From: JAKFDI01 sp044508835
Lineage (GTDB): Bacteria > Pseudomonadota > Gammaproteobacteria > Burkholderiales > Burkholderiaceae_C
Assembly: GCA_044508835.1 (NCBI GenBank)
Contig: JBIQHD010000001.1
Location: forward strand, 62,001-126,000
Reading direction: 5' to 3'
DNA: 64,000 nt
Positions 16,905-25,287 of the stretch are shown piece after piece. Each line of letters begins with the position of its first letter. Position 1 is the stretch's first letter. The notes under the pieces were generated by a model. That model did no database searches. It saw only the letters and a list, made by a program, of their open reading frames with translations, and was not told the DNA's origin. A program made the translations under genes and the position numbers.

Positions 16905-17603
16905 ATGAACCACCCCCTGCAATCCACCGCCGCCGGCTACGGCTACGGCGTTTCCTCCGCCGCCGAACGCAACCGCGTGCTGCGCAACACCTACTGGCTG
17001 CTCGCGCTGTCGATGGTGCCCACCGTGCTGGGCGCCTGGGTCGGCATGGCCACGGGCATCGCGCGCGCGATGTCGCCGGGCGTGGGCCTGGTCGTCTTCC
17101 TCGCCGGCGCCTTCGGCTTCATGTTCGCCATCGAGAAGACCAAGAACTCGGCCGCCGGCGTGCCGGTGCTGCTGGGCTTCACCTTCTTCATGGGCGTGAT
17201 GCTGGCGCGCCTGCTCGGCACGGTGCTGGGCCTGGCCAACGGCGCGAGCCTGGTGATGATGGCCTTCGCCGGCACCGGGGCCATCTTCCTGGGCATGGCC
17301 TCGCTGTCGTCGGTGATCAAGCGCGACCTCACCGCGATGGGCAAGTGGCTGTTCATCGGCATGATCATGGTGCTGGTGGCGGGCATCGCGAACTTCTTCA
17401 TCCAGTCGAGCGCGCTGATGATCACGCTGTCGGTGCTGGCCATCGGCATCTTCTCGGCTTTCATCCTGCACGACCTCAAGCGCGTGCAGGACGGGCTGGA
17501 GACCAACTACATCACCGCCACGCTGGGCGTGTACCTGAGCATCTACAACGTGTTCCAGTCGCTGCTGGCGCTGTTCGGCATCTTCGGCGGGCGCGACGAG
17601 TGA
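16905..17603 (+). CDS. Bax inhibitor-1/YccA family membrane protein
   Basis: The 232-residue protein has seven hydrophobic helices and ends with the Bax1-I signature region (ILHDLKRVQDGLETNYITATLGVYLSIYN), including the conserved acidic residues of the pH-sensing pair. Family members are inner-membrane proteins. E. coli YccA modulates FtsH, and others conduct calcium. The Tyr/Gly-rich N-terminal 20 residues are usual in betaproteobacterial versions. The stop overlaps the ExoD start (GTGA). Confidence 0.9.
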   Translation: MNHPLQSTAAGYGYGVSSAAERNRVLRNTYWLLALSMVPTVLGAWVGMATGIARAMSPGVGLVVFLAGAFGFMFAIEKTKNSAAGVPVLLGFTFFMGVMLARLLGTVLGLANGASLVMMAFAGTGAIFLGMASLSSVIKRDLTAMGKWLFIGMIMVLVAGIANFFIQSSALMITLSVLAIGIFSAFILHDLKRVQDGLETNYITATLGVYLSIYNVFQSLLALFGIFGGRDE

Positions 17604-18232
17604 CGGCCGGCCGGCCGGGGCCCGAGGGCGGCTCCCAGCCGCTGTCGGCGCTGCTGGTCGAGCTGGCGACGGACCTGTCGCGCGAGCAGGTGTCCATCGC
17701 GGACCTGCTGGCCGCGCTGCACGACCGGGCGCTGGCGGCGCTTCTGCTGATCTTCGCGCTGCCGAACGTGGTGCCGGTGCCGCCCGGCACCTCGGCCGTC
17801 CTCGGCGCGCCGCTGCTGTTCCTTGCCGCGCAGCTCACCTTCGGCAGGCGGCCGTGGCTGCCCGCCGTGATCGCCAACCGCTCGATGCCGCGCCGGCACT
17901 TCGCCGTGCTCGTCACCCGCGCGGCGCCGTGGCTCGCGCGCGCGGAGCGCATGCTGCGGCCGCGCCTCGGGTTTCTCGCGCGGCCGCCGGCCGAGTACCT
18001 GGTCGGCTTCGTCACGCTGGTGCTGGCGCTGATCGTGTTCCTGCCGATCCCCCTGGGCAACATGCTGCCGGCGCTGGCCATCTGCCTGTGCGCGCTGGGC
18101 ATCCTCGAACGCGACGGCGTGTGGGTGGTCGCCGGGCTGGTGACCGCCGTGGCGGCCGTGGCGCTGGTCTGGGGCGTGCTGTACGCGCTGCTCAAGAGCG
18201 CCGTCTTCCTGCTCGCCAACGCGTTCGCGTGA
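17600..18232 (+). CDS. ExoD-type exopolysaccharide synthesis protein
   Basis: This 210-residue membrane protein matches the ExoD family. It has a soluble N-terminus, the conserved ALPNVVPVPPGTSAVLGAPLLFLAAQ block and three further C-terminal hydrophobic segments (VFLPIPLGNMLPALAICLCALGILERDG). In Sinorhizobium, exoD mutants are affected in exopolysaccharide and alkali tolerance, but the mechanism is unknown. The start is a GTG at 17600 overlapping the Bax1-I stop, and no ATG fits. Translational coupling is likely. Confidence 0.84.
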   Translation: MTAGRPGPEGGSQPLSALLVELATDLSREQVSIADLLAALHDRALAALLLIFALPNVVPVPPGTSAVLGAPLLFLAAQLTFGRRPWLPAVIANRSMPRRHFAVLVTRAAPWLARAERMLRPRLGFLARPPAEYLVGFVTLVLALIVFLPIPLGNMLPALAICLCALGILERDGVWVVAGLVTAVAAVALVWGVLYALLKSAVFLLANAFA

Positions 18233-18266
18233 ACGCCGCGCCGCGGGCGTGGCGGAAACTCGCCCC

Positions 18267-18806
18267 ATGACCCGATCCCTCCGTTCGCCGGGGCCGTGGC
18301 TGGCCGGCTGCGTGCTCGCGCTGGCCGGCACGGCGCTGCAGGCCCAGGTCCGCACGCTCGACGGCACCGTCACGCGCGTGAGCGACGGCGACACGCTGTG
18401 GCTGCGCCCGGCGCCGAGCGCGCACGAGCCCCGCCCGCGCCCGGTGAAGCTGCGCCTGCTCGGCCTGGACGCGCCCGAGCGCTGCCAGGCCTGGGGCGCC
18501 GAGGCCACGGCCGCCCTGAAGGCGCGCGTGCTGAAGCGCCGGGTGACGGCCGAGCGCCGCGCCACCGACGACTACGGCCGCGGCCTCGTGGTGCTGCGGC
18601 TCGACGGCGAGGACGTCGGCGCCTGGCTGGTGGCGCAGGGCCATGCCTGGAGCTACGGCCGGCGCCCGGCCACCGGCATCTACGCCGCGCAGGAACTGCA
18701 GGCCAGGGCGGCGCGGCGCGGGCTCTTCGCCGATGCGCGGGCGATCGAGCCGCGGGTGTTCCGCAGGCAGCACGGGCCGTGCGACGCGCGGCCCGCCGGT
18801 CGCTGA
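18267..18806 (+). CDS. Thermonuclease (SNase) family secreted nuclease
   Basis: The 179-residue protein has a signal peptide (ALAGTALQAQ cleavage region) and one staphylococcal-nuclease domain. VTRVSDGDTLWL and LRLLGLDAPERCQAWG carry the usual Asp/Arg/Glu active-site residues, and DDYGRGLV has the second Arg. It likely cleaves nucleic acid in the periplasm or outside the cell. I use the ATG at 18267, six codons after an in-frame ATG, because the signal peptide then starts normally. Its TGA abuts the end of the convergent next gene. Confidence 0.86.
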   Translation: MTRSLRSPGPWLAGCVLALAGTALQAQVRTLDGTVTRVSDGDTLWLRPAPSAHEPRPRPVKLRLLGLDAPERCQAWGAEATAALKARVLKRRVTAERRATDDYGRGLVVLRLDGEDVGAWLVAQGHAWSYGRRPATGIYAAQELQARAARRGLFADARAIEPRVFRRQHGPCDARPAGR

Positions 18807-19676
18807 TCAGCCCGCGCGATCGCGTCTTGCCCGCTCGAACAGCGCGTTCAGCTCGCCCTGCGGGATCTGCTGCCCGGCATAGGTCACCGTGCCGTGCTCG
18901 CGCAGCTCGCGCGCGCTGCGGCGCACGAGGCCCAGCGCCGAGCGGGCGATGGAGCCACCGACGCTGACGCGCTGCACGCCCGCGTCGATCAGCACCCGCG
19001 CGTTCGCGCCGGCCTCGTTCAGCCCGACGACGAGGGTGACCGGCCCCCGGATGCCGCGCACCAGTTCGGCGGCGCGCGCCGCGTCGGTCACGCCGGGCGC
19101 GAACACGCAGTCGGCGCCGGCGTCGAGGTAGCGGTTGCCGCGGCGGATGGCGGCCTGCATCGCGCCGTCGCCGCCGGCCTGGAACACGTCGGTGCGGGCC
19201 GTGAGCACGAAGGGGCGGCCCGAGGCGGCGATCGCGGCGTGCGCCGCGGCGATGCGCGCGGCGGCGGCGTCCTCGTCGAACAGCGTGCCGTGCGCGCCGT
19301 CGGCGTCCTCGAGGTTGCAGCCCGCCGCGCCGGCGTCGATGGCCAGGCGCACCGTCCTGCCGACCGCGTCGGGCGTGTCGCCGTAGCCGGCCTCCAGGTC
19401 GGCGTTGACGGGAATCGCCACCGCGGCGGCGATGCGGCGGATCGCGTCCAGCATCTCGTCGCGCGAGACGGCCAGGGCCGCGTCGCGCACGGCGTAGTCG
19501 GGCTTGCCGAGCGAGAAGGCGATGCCGGCGCTGGTGGTGCCGAGGGCGGCGAAGCCTTCGCTCGCGAGCAGCACCGCGCTGCCGGCGTCCCAGGCGTTGG
19601 GCATCACGAAGCCGCGGGCGGCGCGGTGCAGGTCGAGGAAGGTGCGGCCGGGGCCGGCGATCGGGGCGTGCGTCAT
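18807..19676 (-). CDS. Isocitrate lyase/PEP mutase family protein
   Basis: The 289-residue TIM-barrel protein belongs to the PEP mutase/isocitrate lyase superfamily. FVMPNAWDAGSA, PVNADLEAGYGD, NLEDADG and LTARTD are diagnostic, with Asp and Glu for Mg binding. Members cleave or rearrange C-C or P-C bonds of oxo-acids. This subgroup (2-methylisocitrate lyase- or carboxyvinyl-phosphonate mutase-like) is rarely characterised, so no substrate is assigned. It is divergent from a LysR regulator that probably controls it. Confidence 0.85.
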   Translation of the reverse strand: MTHAPIAGPGRTFLDLHRAARGFVMPNAWDAGSAVLLASEGFAALGTTSAGIAFSLGKPDYAVRDAALAVSRDEMLDAIRRIAAAVAIPVNADLEAGYGDTPDAVGRTVRLAIDAGAAGCNLEDADGAHGTLFDEDAAAARIAAAHAAIAASGRPFVLTARTDVFQAGGDGAMQAAIRRGNRYLDAGADCVFAPGVTDAARAAELVRGIRGPVTLVVGLNEAGANARVLIDAGVQRVSVGGSIARSALGLVRRSARELREHGTVTYAGQQIPQGELNALFERARRDRAG

Positions 19677-19747
19677 GCGGGGCGTCTCCGGTTGAACGAG
19701 GCGCCATCGTGCGGTGCGCCGTGCCGTGCGTCAAACGCATAATCTTT

Positions 19748-19762
19748 CTCGAACACATCGAG
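19748..19762. promoter_or_regulatory. Candidate LysR operator (divergent promoter region)
   Basis: CTCGA-N5-TCGAG is a perfect inverted repeat within the 108-nt divergent region between the PEP mutase-like gene and the LysR gene. An AT-rich stretch (CATAATCTTT) lies just upstream. The dyad has the size of a LysR recognition site, and assignment to the adjacent regulator is inferred. Confidence 0.45.
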
Positions 19763-19784
19763 TTTGCGCATGGATGGAGCACGC

Positions 19785-20681
19785 ATGGATTCGTCCGCCC
19801 TCGAGACCTTTCTGGCGGTGCACCGCTGCGGCGGCGTGTCGGCCGCGGCCGCCGCGCTGTCGCGCACGCAGTCGGCCATCAGCCGGCGCCTCGCGCTGTT
19901 GGAGCAGCAGGTCGGCGCGCCGCTGTTCGAGCGCGTGGGCCGCGGGCTGGTGTTGAGCGAGGTCGGCGCGGCGCTGCTGCCGCATGCGGAGCGGGTGGCG
20001 GCGGCCGTGGGCGACGCGCAGGCCGCGGCGCAGGCGGCGATGACGGGCAGCGCGGGCAGCGTGCGCGTGGCCGCGGTGGGCACGCTCGCCAACGCGGCGC
20101 TCGCCGGCGTGCTGCGCCGCGTGCACGCGCAGCATCCGGGGCTGGACCTGCGGCTACGGACGGCCACCAGCGCCGAGGTCAGCGCCAAGGTGCGCGCGGG
20201 CGAGGCGACGCTCGGGCTGCGCTACTTCGAGGACGCCTCGCCCGACCTGGACTGCCGCGTCATCCAGCACGAACGCCTGGTCGTGGCCTGCCCGCCCAGC
20301 CATGCGCTGGCGGGCCGGCGCGTGAAGTCGCTCGCGCGGCTGGCGGGCGAGCGCTGGCTGGCGTTCGCCCCGGACGAGCGGCGCGGCGAGGCCTTCGCCG
20401 CCTCCGTCTTCGCCCAGTTCCTCACGCGCGGCATCGACCGCATCGACTGGGTTGCCATCGACGGCCTGACGGCGCAGAAGCGCCTGGTCGAGGCCGGCTT
20501 CGGTCTGGCGCTGCTGCAGGCCGGCGCCATCGAGGACGAGCTGGCGCGCGGCGAACTGGCGGTGGTGCGCGTCGACGACCTGGACGTGCGCATCCCCGTG
20601 GCGCGCGTCGTGCGGCGCGGCGGCTACCTCAGCGGCGGCACGCGGGCGGTGATCGAGGCGCTGGAGGGCGGTGGGCCGTAG
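19785..20681 (+). CDS. LysR family transcriptional regulator
   Basis: The 298-residue regulator has the LysR head (LETFLAVHRCGGVSAAAAALSRTQSAISRRLALLEQQ) and a substrate-binding domain. The start at 19785 gives MDSSALETF, a standard LysR beginning, and an in-frame ATG lies seven codons upstream. It is convergent with arginase, four nt apart, and divergent from the PEP mutase-like gene, its probable target. Confidence 0.88.
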   Translation: MDSSALETFLAVHRCGGVSAAAAALSRTQSAISRRLALLEQQVGAPLFERVGRGLVLSEVGAALLPHAERVAAAVGDAQAAAQAAMTGSAGSVRVAAVGTLANAALAGVLRRVHAQHPGLDLRLRTATSAEVSAKVRAGEATLGLRYFEDASPDLDCRVIQHERLVVACPPSHALAGRRVKSLARLAGERWLAFAPDERRGEAFAASVFAQFLTRGIDRIDWVAIDGLTAQKRLVEAGFGLALLQAGAIEDELARGELAVVRVDDLDVRIPVARVVRRGGYLSGGTRAVIEALEGGGP

Positions 20682-20684
20682 CGC

Positions 20685-21605
20685 TCAGGTCCGCGGCCGC
20701 ATGAGCGTGCTCTTGCCGAACAGGCTCTCGATCAGGTCGACGGCCACCTCGGCCGTGGCGTTGCGCACGTCCAGCGCCGGGTTCAACTCCACCACGTCGA
20801 GCGAGGCGAGGCGGCCGGTGTCGGCGATCATCTCCATGCACAGCTGCGCTTCGCGGTAGGTGGGGCCGCCCTTCACGGTGGTGCCCACGCCCGGCGCGAC
20901 GGCGGGGTCGAGGAAGTCGACGTCGAAGCTCACGTGCAGGTGCGTGTTGGCGTCGAGCGTGGCGAGCGCGAGCTCCATCGCATGGCGCATGCCCATCTCG
21001 TCGATGTAGCGCATGTCGAAGACCTCCAGCCCCATCTCGTGCACGAAGCGCTTCTCGCCGGGGTCGACGCTGCGGATGCCGATCTGGCGGATCCATTTCG
21101 GGCTGATGGCGGGGACCTGGCCGCCGATCTCGATCAGCTCCTTCGGCCCCTTGCCGCACAGGCAGGCCACCGGCATGCCGTGCAGGTTGCCGCTGGGGGT
21201 GAGCGCGTCGGTGTTGAAGTCGGCGTGCGCATCGAGCCAGAGGATGCGCAGCTTGCGCCCGCTCTCGCGGCAGCGGCGCGCCACGGCGCTGATCGAGCCG
21301 AGGCCGAGGCAGTGGTCGCCGCCGAGCAAGATCGGCAGGCGCCCGAGCGCCAACTCGCCGTACACCGCGTCGTGCACCAGCCGGTTCCAGGCGGCCACCT
21401 CCGCCAGGTGGCGGTAGCCGCCCACCGGCGGCAGCCCGGGGTTGGGCGGGCCGGCGAGGTTGCCGCGGTCGACGACCTCGAAGCCCAGCGCCTGCAGCAC
21501 CGGCCCGATGCCGGCCACGCGCAGCGCCTCCGGGCCCATGCTCGCCCCGCGCGTGCCCGCCCCCACGTCGGTGGGGGCGCCGATGAGGCTGAGGGTCGGG
21601 TCCAT
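20685..21605 (-). CDS. rocF: Arginase
   Basis: The 306-residue enzyme hydrolyses L-arginine to ornithine and urea. All ureohydrolase metal motifs are present: GGDHCLGLGS, DAHADFNTD, and SFDVDFLDP with a late NPALD. The beginning SLIGAPTDVGAGTRGASMGPEALR is arginase rather than agmatinase-like. The upstream LOG gene is 37 nt away on the same strand, so co-transcription is possible. The protein should be cytoplasmic and Mn-dependent. Confidence 0.9.
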   Translation of the reverse strand: MDPTLSLIGAPTDVGAGTRGASMGPEALRVAGIGPVLQALGFEVVDRGNLAGPPNPGLPPVGGYRHLAEVAAWNRLVHDAVYGELALGRLPILLGGDHCLGLGSISAVARRCRESGRKLRILWLDAHADFNTDALTPSGNLHGMPVACLCGKGPKELIEIGGQVPAISPKWIRQIGIRSVDPGEKRFVHEMGLEVFDMRYIDEMGMRHAMELALATLDANTHLHVSFDVDFLDPAVAPGVGTTVKGGPTYREAQLCMEMIADTGRLASLDVVELNPALDVRNATAEVAVDLIESLFGKSTLMRPRT

Positions 21606-21642
21606 CGCGGGTGGGACGGGTGGGGCGGGGTGGTGGGCGGCG

Positions 21643-22542
21643 TCACACGATGCCGGAGAAGTCTCCGTCGAAATCGTCGACGCCGAAGCCGTACTCGGCT
21701 TCCAGCAAGGCCCATGCCTCCTCGGCGGTCTCGACGAAGCGGAACAGCTCCAGGTCGCCCGGCGAGATCATGCCGGTCTCGACCAGCACCTCGAAGTTGA
21801 TCAGCCGCGTCCAGAAGTCGCGCCCGAAGAGCAGGATGGGGCGGCGCCGCGACTTGCCCGTCTGCACCAGCGTCATCACCTCGAACAGCTCGTCGAGCGT
21901 GCCGAAGCCGCCGGGAAAGCACACCAGCGCCACGCTGCGCATCAGGAAGTGCATCTTGCGCAGCGCGAAGTAGTGGAACTGGAAGCACAGCTCCGGCGTG
22001 ATGTACGGGTTGGGCTGCTGCTCGCGCGGCAGCACGATGTTCAGCCCGATGCTCTTGCAGCCGGCCTCGTGGGCGCCGCGGTTGCCCGCCTCCATGATGC
22101 CGGGGCCGCCGCCGGTGACGACGTGCACCGGCGCCGCGCGCGCCGCGGTGCGGCTGCTGATGATCTCGGCGAAGCTGCGCGCCTCGTCGTAGTAGCGCGA
22201 CATCTTCACCTGCATGCGGGCGTGGGCCACGAGCGCGTCGTCGTCGAGCGCCAGCGCCTGCTCGAGCGAGCGCTGCGCCACGTCGGGCGGCAGGATGCGC
22301 GCGCTGCCGAAGATCACCACCGTGGAGACGATGCGGTGCTCCTGCTGCACCATCTCGGGCTTGAGCAGCTCGAGCTGGATGCGCACGGGGCGCAGTTCCT
22401 CGCGCAGCAGGAAGTCGGTGTCGGTGAAGGCGAGGCGGTAGGCGCTCTCGGGGCCCTCGTAGCGCGAGGGGGGTTTCGCCACGGCGGCCGATTCCTCGGC
22501 CGTGGGGAAGTTGCGGGCGGTCAGGTCGGTGCGTTGATCCAT
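21643..22542 (-). CDS. LOG family (TIGR00730-type Rossmann fold) protein
   Basis: The 299-residue protein carries the LOG motif PGGFGTLDELFE and the glycine-rich VTGGGPGIMEAGNRGA. LOG proteins are phosphoribohydrolases that release cytokinin-like bases or hydrolyse AMP/GMP-type ribotides, and the longer form seen here, with about 60 extra N-terminal residues, is common in Proteobacteria. It lies between the IMPase-like gene and arginase on the same strand. Confidence 0.86.
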   Translation of the reverse strand: MDQRTDLTARNFPTAEESAAVAKPPSRYEGPESAYRLAFTDTDFLLREELRPVRIQLELLKPEMVQQEHRIVSTVVIFGSARILPPDVAQRSLEQALALDDDALVAHARMQVKMSRYYDEARSFAEIISSRTAARAAPVHVVTGGGPGIMEAGNRGAHEAGCKSIGLNIVLPREQQPNPYITPELCFQFHYFALRKMHFLMRSVALVCFPGGFGTLDELFEVMTLVQTGKSRRRPILLFGRDFWTRLINFEVLVETGMISPGDLELFRFVETAEEAWALLEAEYGFGVDDFDGDFSGIV

Positions 22543-22609
22543 GGTTCAGCTTAACGCCGGGGCTGCGGCCCGCGGGCGTGAAAAAGGCATTGCCGGCGCG
22601 TTGCGCGCT

Positions 22610-23395
22610 TCAGGCCGTGGCCAGCAGCCCGAAGATGGTGTCGCGCGCGGCCGGCGTGCTGGCGAGCACCGAGCTGCTGCGCAGCACCGGCGCCCGGTCG
22701 CGCGCCTCGATCAGCGCGCCGCTCTCGCGCACCAGCAGCGCCCCCGCGGCGGCGGCCCAGGGGCGCACCTCGTGTTCCCAGAACGCATCCACGCGCCCGG
22801 CGGCCACGTGGGCGAGCTCGAGCGAACGCGAGCCCGAGCGCCGCACCCGGCCGAAGCGGCTGGATACGCGGCCGAGCTCGCCCATGTAGACCGGCATGCG
22901 CGGGCTCGACAGCGGGGGGAACACCGTGGCGGCGCGGCCCTGCGCCGGCGCGGGCTGCGGGGCGCAGCGGATCGGCACGCCGTTGAGCACGGCGCCGCGC
23001 CCGCGGATGGCGCCGAAGAACTCGTTGCGGCAGGGGTCGTAGACCACGCCGACCTGCGGCTCGCCGTCGGCCACCAGCGCGATCGACACGGCGTACTGCG
23101 CGATGCCGCGCAGGTAGTTCTCCCGGCCGTCGAGCGCGTGCACCACCCACACCGGGCCGGCGGCATCGGCCGGTACCGGGTCGAGCCGGCCCATGAAGCC
23201 GTGCGCCGGGAAGTGCCGCAGCACCACGCCGCGCACCAGCGCCTCGGCCTCCCGGTCGATGTCGTCGGCGACGGCGGCCGGCTGGTCGTGCGTGAACAGC
23301 ACCTCGTTGAGCCGCGAGCGCGAGGCGAGCAGGTGCGTGCCGGCGGCATAGGCGGCCTGCTCGGCGGCCTGCGCGGCACGGGATAGGTCGATCAT
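22610..23395 (-). CDS. Inositol monophosphatase-like protein with degenerate active site
   Basis: The 261-residue protein aligns along its length with IMPase/SuhB, including YAVSIALVADGEPQVGVVYDP and the IRGRGA block. The catalytic metal motifs have changed. The usual GEE is GRL at 69-71, DPLDGTTNF is HALDGRENY at 86-94, and WDxAAG is WAAAAG near 213-218. At least four of the metal-binding residues are therefore lost, so a phosphatase activity is unlikely. It is translationally coupled to the GntR/UTRA gene (ATGA at 23392-23395), suggesting a regulatory or binding role. Confidence 0.82.
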   Translation of the reverse strand: MIDLSRAAQAAEQAAYAAGTHLLASRSRLNEVLFTHDQPAAVADDIDREAEALVRGVVLRHFPAHGFMGRLDPVPADAAGPVWVVHALDGRENYLRGIAQYAVSIALVADGEPQVGVVYDPCRNEFFGAIRGRGAVLNGVPIRCAPQPAPAQGRAATVFPPLSSPRMPVYMGELGRVSSRFGRVRRSGSRSLELAHVAAGRVDAFWEHEVRPWAAAAGALLVRESGALIEARDRAPVLRSSSVLASTPAARDTIFGLLATA

Positions 23396-24174
23396 CGTGG
23401 CGGCTCCAGCAGGTTCACGTAGTCGTGCTGCGCGGTGTTGATCACCGAGCTGCGGAATTCGACCGGCTGGTCGCCCAGCCCGATGGCGGTGCGGCGCACC
23501 ACCAGCACCGGCGCGCCGACCGGCAGCGCCAGCGCGCGCGCGGCGCGGCGGTCGGCCGCGCCGGCCCGGGCGCGCTCGCGGGCGCGCACGACCGTGAGGC
23601 CGAACTCGGACTGGTAGAGCGGGTACAGGCCGCCCGGCTGCGCGGCCAGCCGCTCGCGCAGCGGCTTCTCGGCGAGGCCCTTGAAGGCCGCTGCCGGCAG
23701 CGACACCCGCTCCAGCGCCACCGGCGTGCCGCCGAGCGAGGTCAGGCTGTCGAGCTGCAGCAGCGGATCGCCCTCGCGCAGCCCGAGGGCTGCCGCCGCC
23801 TCGGCGCCGGCGCGCACGCGCTCGAACGCCAGCAGCTCGCTCGACGGTGCGGGGCGCTGCCCGTCGCCGGGCTCGAGGTTGAAGAACTGCAGCATGGAGC
23901 GCTCGCGGCTCAGGCTCGCGACGAAGGTGCCGCGCCCCTGGCGCCGCGCGACGATGCGTTCCGAGGCCAGCTCGTCGACCGCCTTGCGCAGCGTGCCGAT
24001 GGACACCTGGAAGGCGCCGGCGAGCTCGGTCTCGCTGGGCAGCGTCTGGCCGGCGCGGTAGGTGCCCGACTGGATGGCGCCGAGCAGCGCGCCCTTGACC
24101 GCCCGGTACAGCGGCATGCCGGCGGCGTCGGGCGCGACAGGCGCGAAGACCGCAGCGGGGGAGGGGGCCGGCAT
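23392..24174 (-). CDS. GntR family regulator with UTRA domain (HutC subfamily)
   Basis: The 260-residue protein has an N-terminal GntR head (YRAVKGALLGAIQSGTYRAG, LPSETELAGAFQVSIGTLRKAVDELASE, GRGTFVA) and a C-terminal UTRA ligand domain (YPLYQSEFGLTVVRARE). UTRA domains sense small molecules such as sugars phosphates or histidine derivatives. I chose the ATG at 24174, not the in-frame ATG at 24210, because a -35/-10 pair with an operator-like palindrome lies between them. It is coupled to the IMPase-like gene. Confidence 0.85.
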   Translation of the reverse strand: MPAPSPAAVFAPVAPDAAGMPLYRAVKGALLGAIQSGTYRAGQTLPSETELAGAFQVSIGTLRKAVDELASERIVARRQGRGTFVASLSRERSMLQFFNLEPGDGQRPAPSSELLAFERVRAGAEAAAALGLREGDPLLQLDSLTSLGGTPVALERVSLPAAAFKGLAEKPLRERLAAQPGGLYPLYQSEFGLTVVRARERARAGAADRRAARALALPVGAPVLVVRRTAIGLGDQPVEFRSSVINTAQHDYVNLLEPPR

Positions 24175-24181
24175 GGGCGTG

Positions 24182-24210
24182 AATGTATCCAGCTGAGCTG
24201 GTTGAAGCAA
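24182..24210 (-). promoter_or_regulatory. Promoter of the GntR gene with palindrome in the spacer
   Basis: On the minus strand TTGCTT (24210-24205) and TACATT (24187-24182) are spaced 17 bp. The palindrome CCAGCTGAGCTGG (24189-24201) fills most of the spacer, an ideal place for autorepression by a GntR protein. Transcription should begin at or next to the ATG at 24174, so the mRNA is probably leaderless. Confidence 0.6.
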
Positions 24211-24294
24211 GTGATCTATATGAGTTGGGTGAGATGGTGGGTGAGTGTGGAATGAAGGGGCCGTTGCATGGACCGTCGGAGGTGTTCTCCGCGA

Positions 24295-24430
24295 CCCTCA
24301 CCCCGGCCCTCTCCCGCCAGCGGGAGAGGGAGCCACCGCCCTTCGCCAAGGCGGGCCGTATGCGCCGACCCTGCAGGGTCGAGCCGGGCGACTCCCTCTC
24401 CCGCTGGCGGGAGAGGGCCGGGGGTGAGGG
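24295..24430. repeat. Large inverted repeat (CCCTCACCCC...GGGGTGAGGG)
   Basis: Two arms of about 38 bp (24295-24332 and 24392-24430) are inverted with few mismatches, and each contains its own CTCTCCCGC / GCGGGAGAG hairpin. About 60 bases separate them. The unit fills most of the gap between the MoeB/ThiF stop and the GntR promoter. A short relative (CTCCCGCCCCGCGGGAGAG) occurs between boxC and boxB at 28741-28760. It resembles dispersed palindromic elements, not an IS. Confidence 0.8.
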
Positions 24431-24451
24431 CAGCAGCTTCGGGCCGCGGCC

Positions 24452-25225
24452 TCACGCCGTGCGAGCCGGACGCGCCCCCGCGCCCCCGCACACCGCGCAG
24501 CCCGCCTGCCGCGCCACCTTCAGCTGCGTCCACTCCATCGTGCGCGCGTCCAGCATCAGCAGCCGCCCCGCGAGCGAGCCGCCCACGCCGGCCAGCAGTT
24601 TCAGCGCCTCGGCCGCCTGCATCGCGCCGATGATGCCCACCAGCGGCGCGAACACGCCCATCGTGGCGCAGCGCGCCTCCTCGAAGACGGCGTCGGGCGG
24701 GAAGAGGCAGGCGTAGCACGGCGAGTCGGGCTCGCGCGCGTCGTAGACCGAGACCTGCCCGTCGAAGCCGATCGCGGCGCCCGCCACCAGCGGCCGGCGC
24801 TGCCGCACGCAGGCCGCGTTCACCGCCTGGCGGGTGGCGAAGTTGTCGCAGCAGTCCAGCACGACGTCGGCGTCGCCGACGAGCGCGTCGAGCTCGGCCG
24901 CGCCCACGCGCCGGCGCACGGTGACGATGTCCACCTCGGGGTTGATGGCGGCCATCGCCTGCGCCGCCGAGTCGGCCTTGGGCGTGCCGATGCGGGCGGT
25001 GGTGTGCGCGATCTGGCGCTGCAGGTTGGTGAGGTCGACCACGTCGTCGTCGACGACGGTGATGCGCGCGAGGCCGGCCGTGGCCAGGTACAGCAGCGCC
25101 GGCGAGCCGAGGCCGCCGGCGCCGATCACGAGCGCGCGCGAGTCCAGCAGGCGCTGCTGGCCCTCGACGCCGAGCTCGTCGAGCAGGATGTGGCGCGAGT
25201 AGCGCAGCAGCTGATCGTCGTTCAT
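24452..25225 (-). CDS. HesA/MoeB/ThiF family adenylyltransferase
   Basis: The 257-residue E1-like enzyme has the start RYSRHILLDELGVEGQQRL, the ATP loop GAGGLGSPALLYLATAG, DDDVVDLTNLQRQI, and zinc Cys pairs (CYAC and CAVC). Such proteins adenylate the C-terminal Gly-Gly of MoaD or ThiS for sulfur transfer in molybdopterin or thiamine synthesis, and sequence alone does not separate the two. It lies downstream of ctpA on the same strand, with a terminator-like hairpin between. Confidence 0.86.
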   Translation of the reverse strand: MNDDQLLRYSRHILLDELGVEGQQRLLDSRALVIGAGGLGSPALLYLATAGLARITVVDDDVVDLTNLQRQIAHTTARIGTPKADSAAQAMAAINPEVDIVTVRRRVGAAELDALVGDADVVLDCCDNFATRQAVNAACVRQRRPLVAGAAIGFDGQVSVYDAREPDSPCYACLFPPDAVFEEARCATMGVFAPLVGIIGAMQAAEALKLLAGVGGSLAGRLLMLDARTMEWTQLKVARQAGCAVCGGAGARPARTA

Positions 25226-25233
25226 CGCCGCAG

Positions 25234-25265
25234 CATAAAAGCAAACGCCCGCGCGGGGCGGGCGT
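25234..25265 (-). terminator. Intrinsic terminator after ctpA
   Basis: ACGCCCGC (25245-25252) and GCGGGCGT (25258-25265) form a perfect 8-bp stem with a 5-base loop. On the minus strand it is followed by TTTGCTTTTAT. It sits 22 nt after the ctpA stop and just before the MoeB/ThiF start, so it should reduce readthrough into that gene. Confidence 0.75.
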
Positions 25266-25287
25266 CCGGGCAGCAGGGGCGGGCCGC

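Noticed and set aside
24211..24451. The inverted repeat region as an IS remnant
   Set aside because: There is no transposase fragment or target duplication. The arms are GC hairpins typical of palindromic elements.
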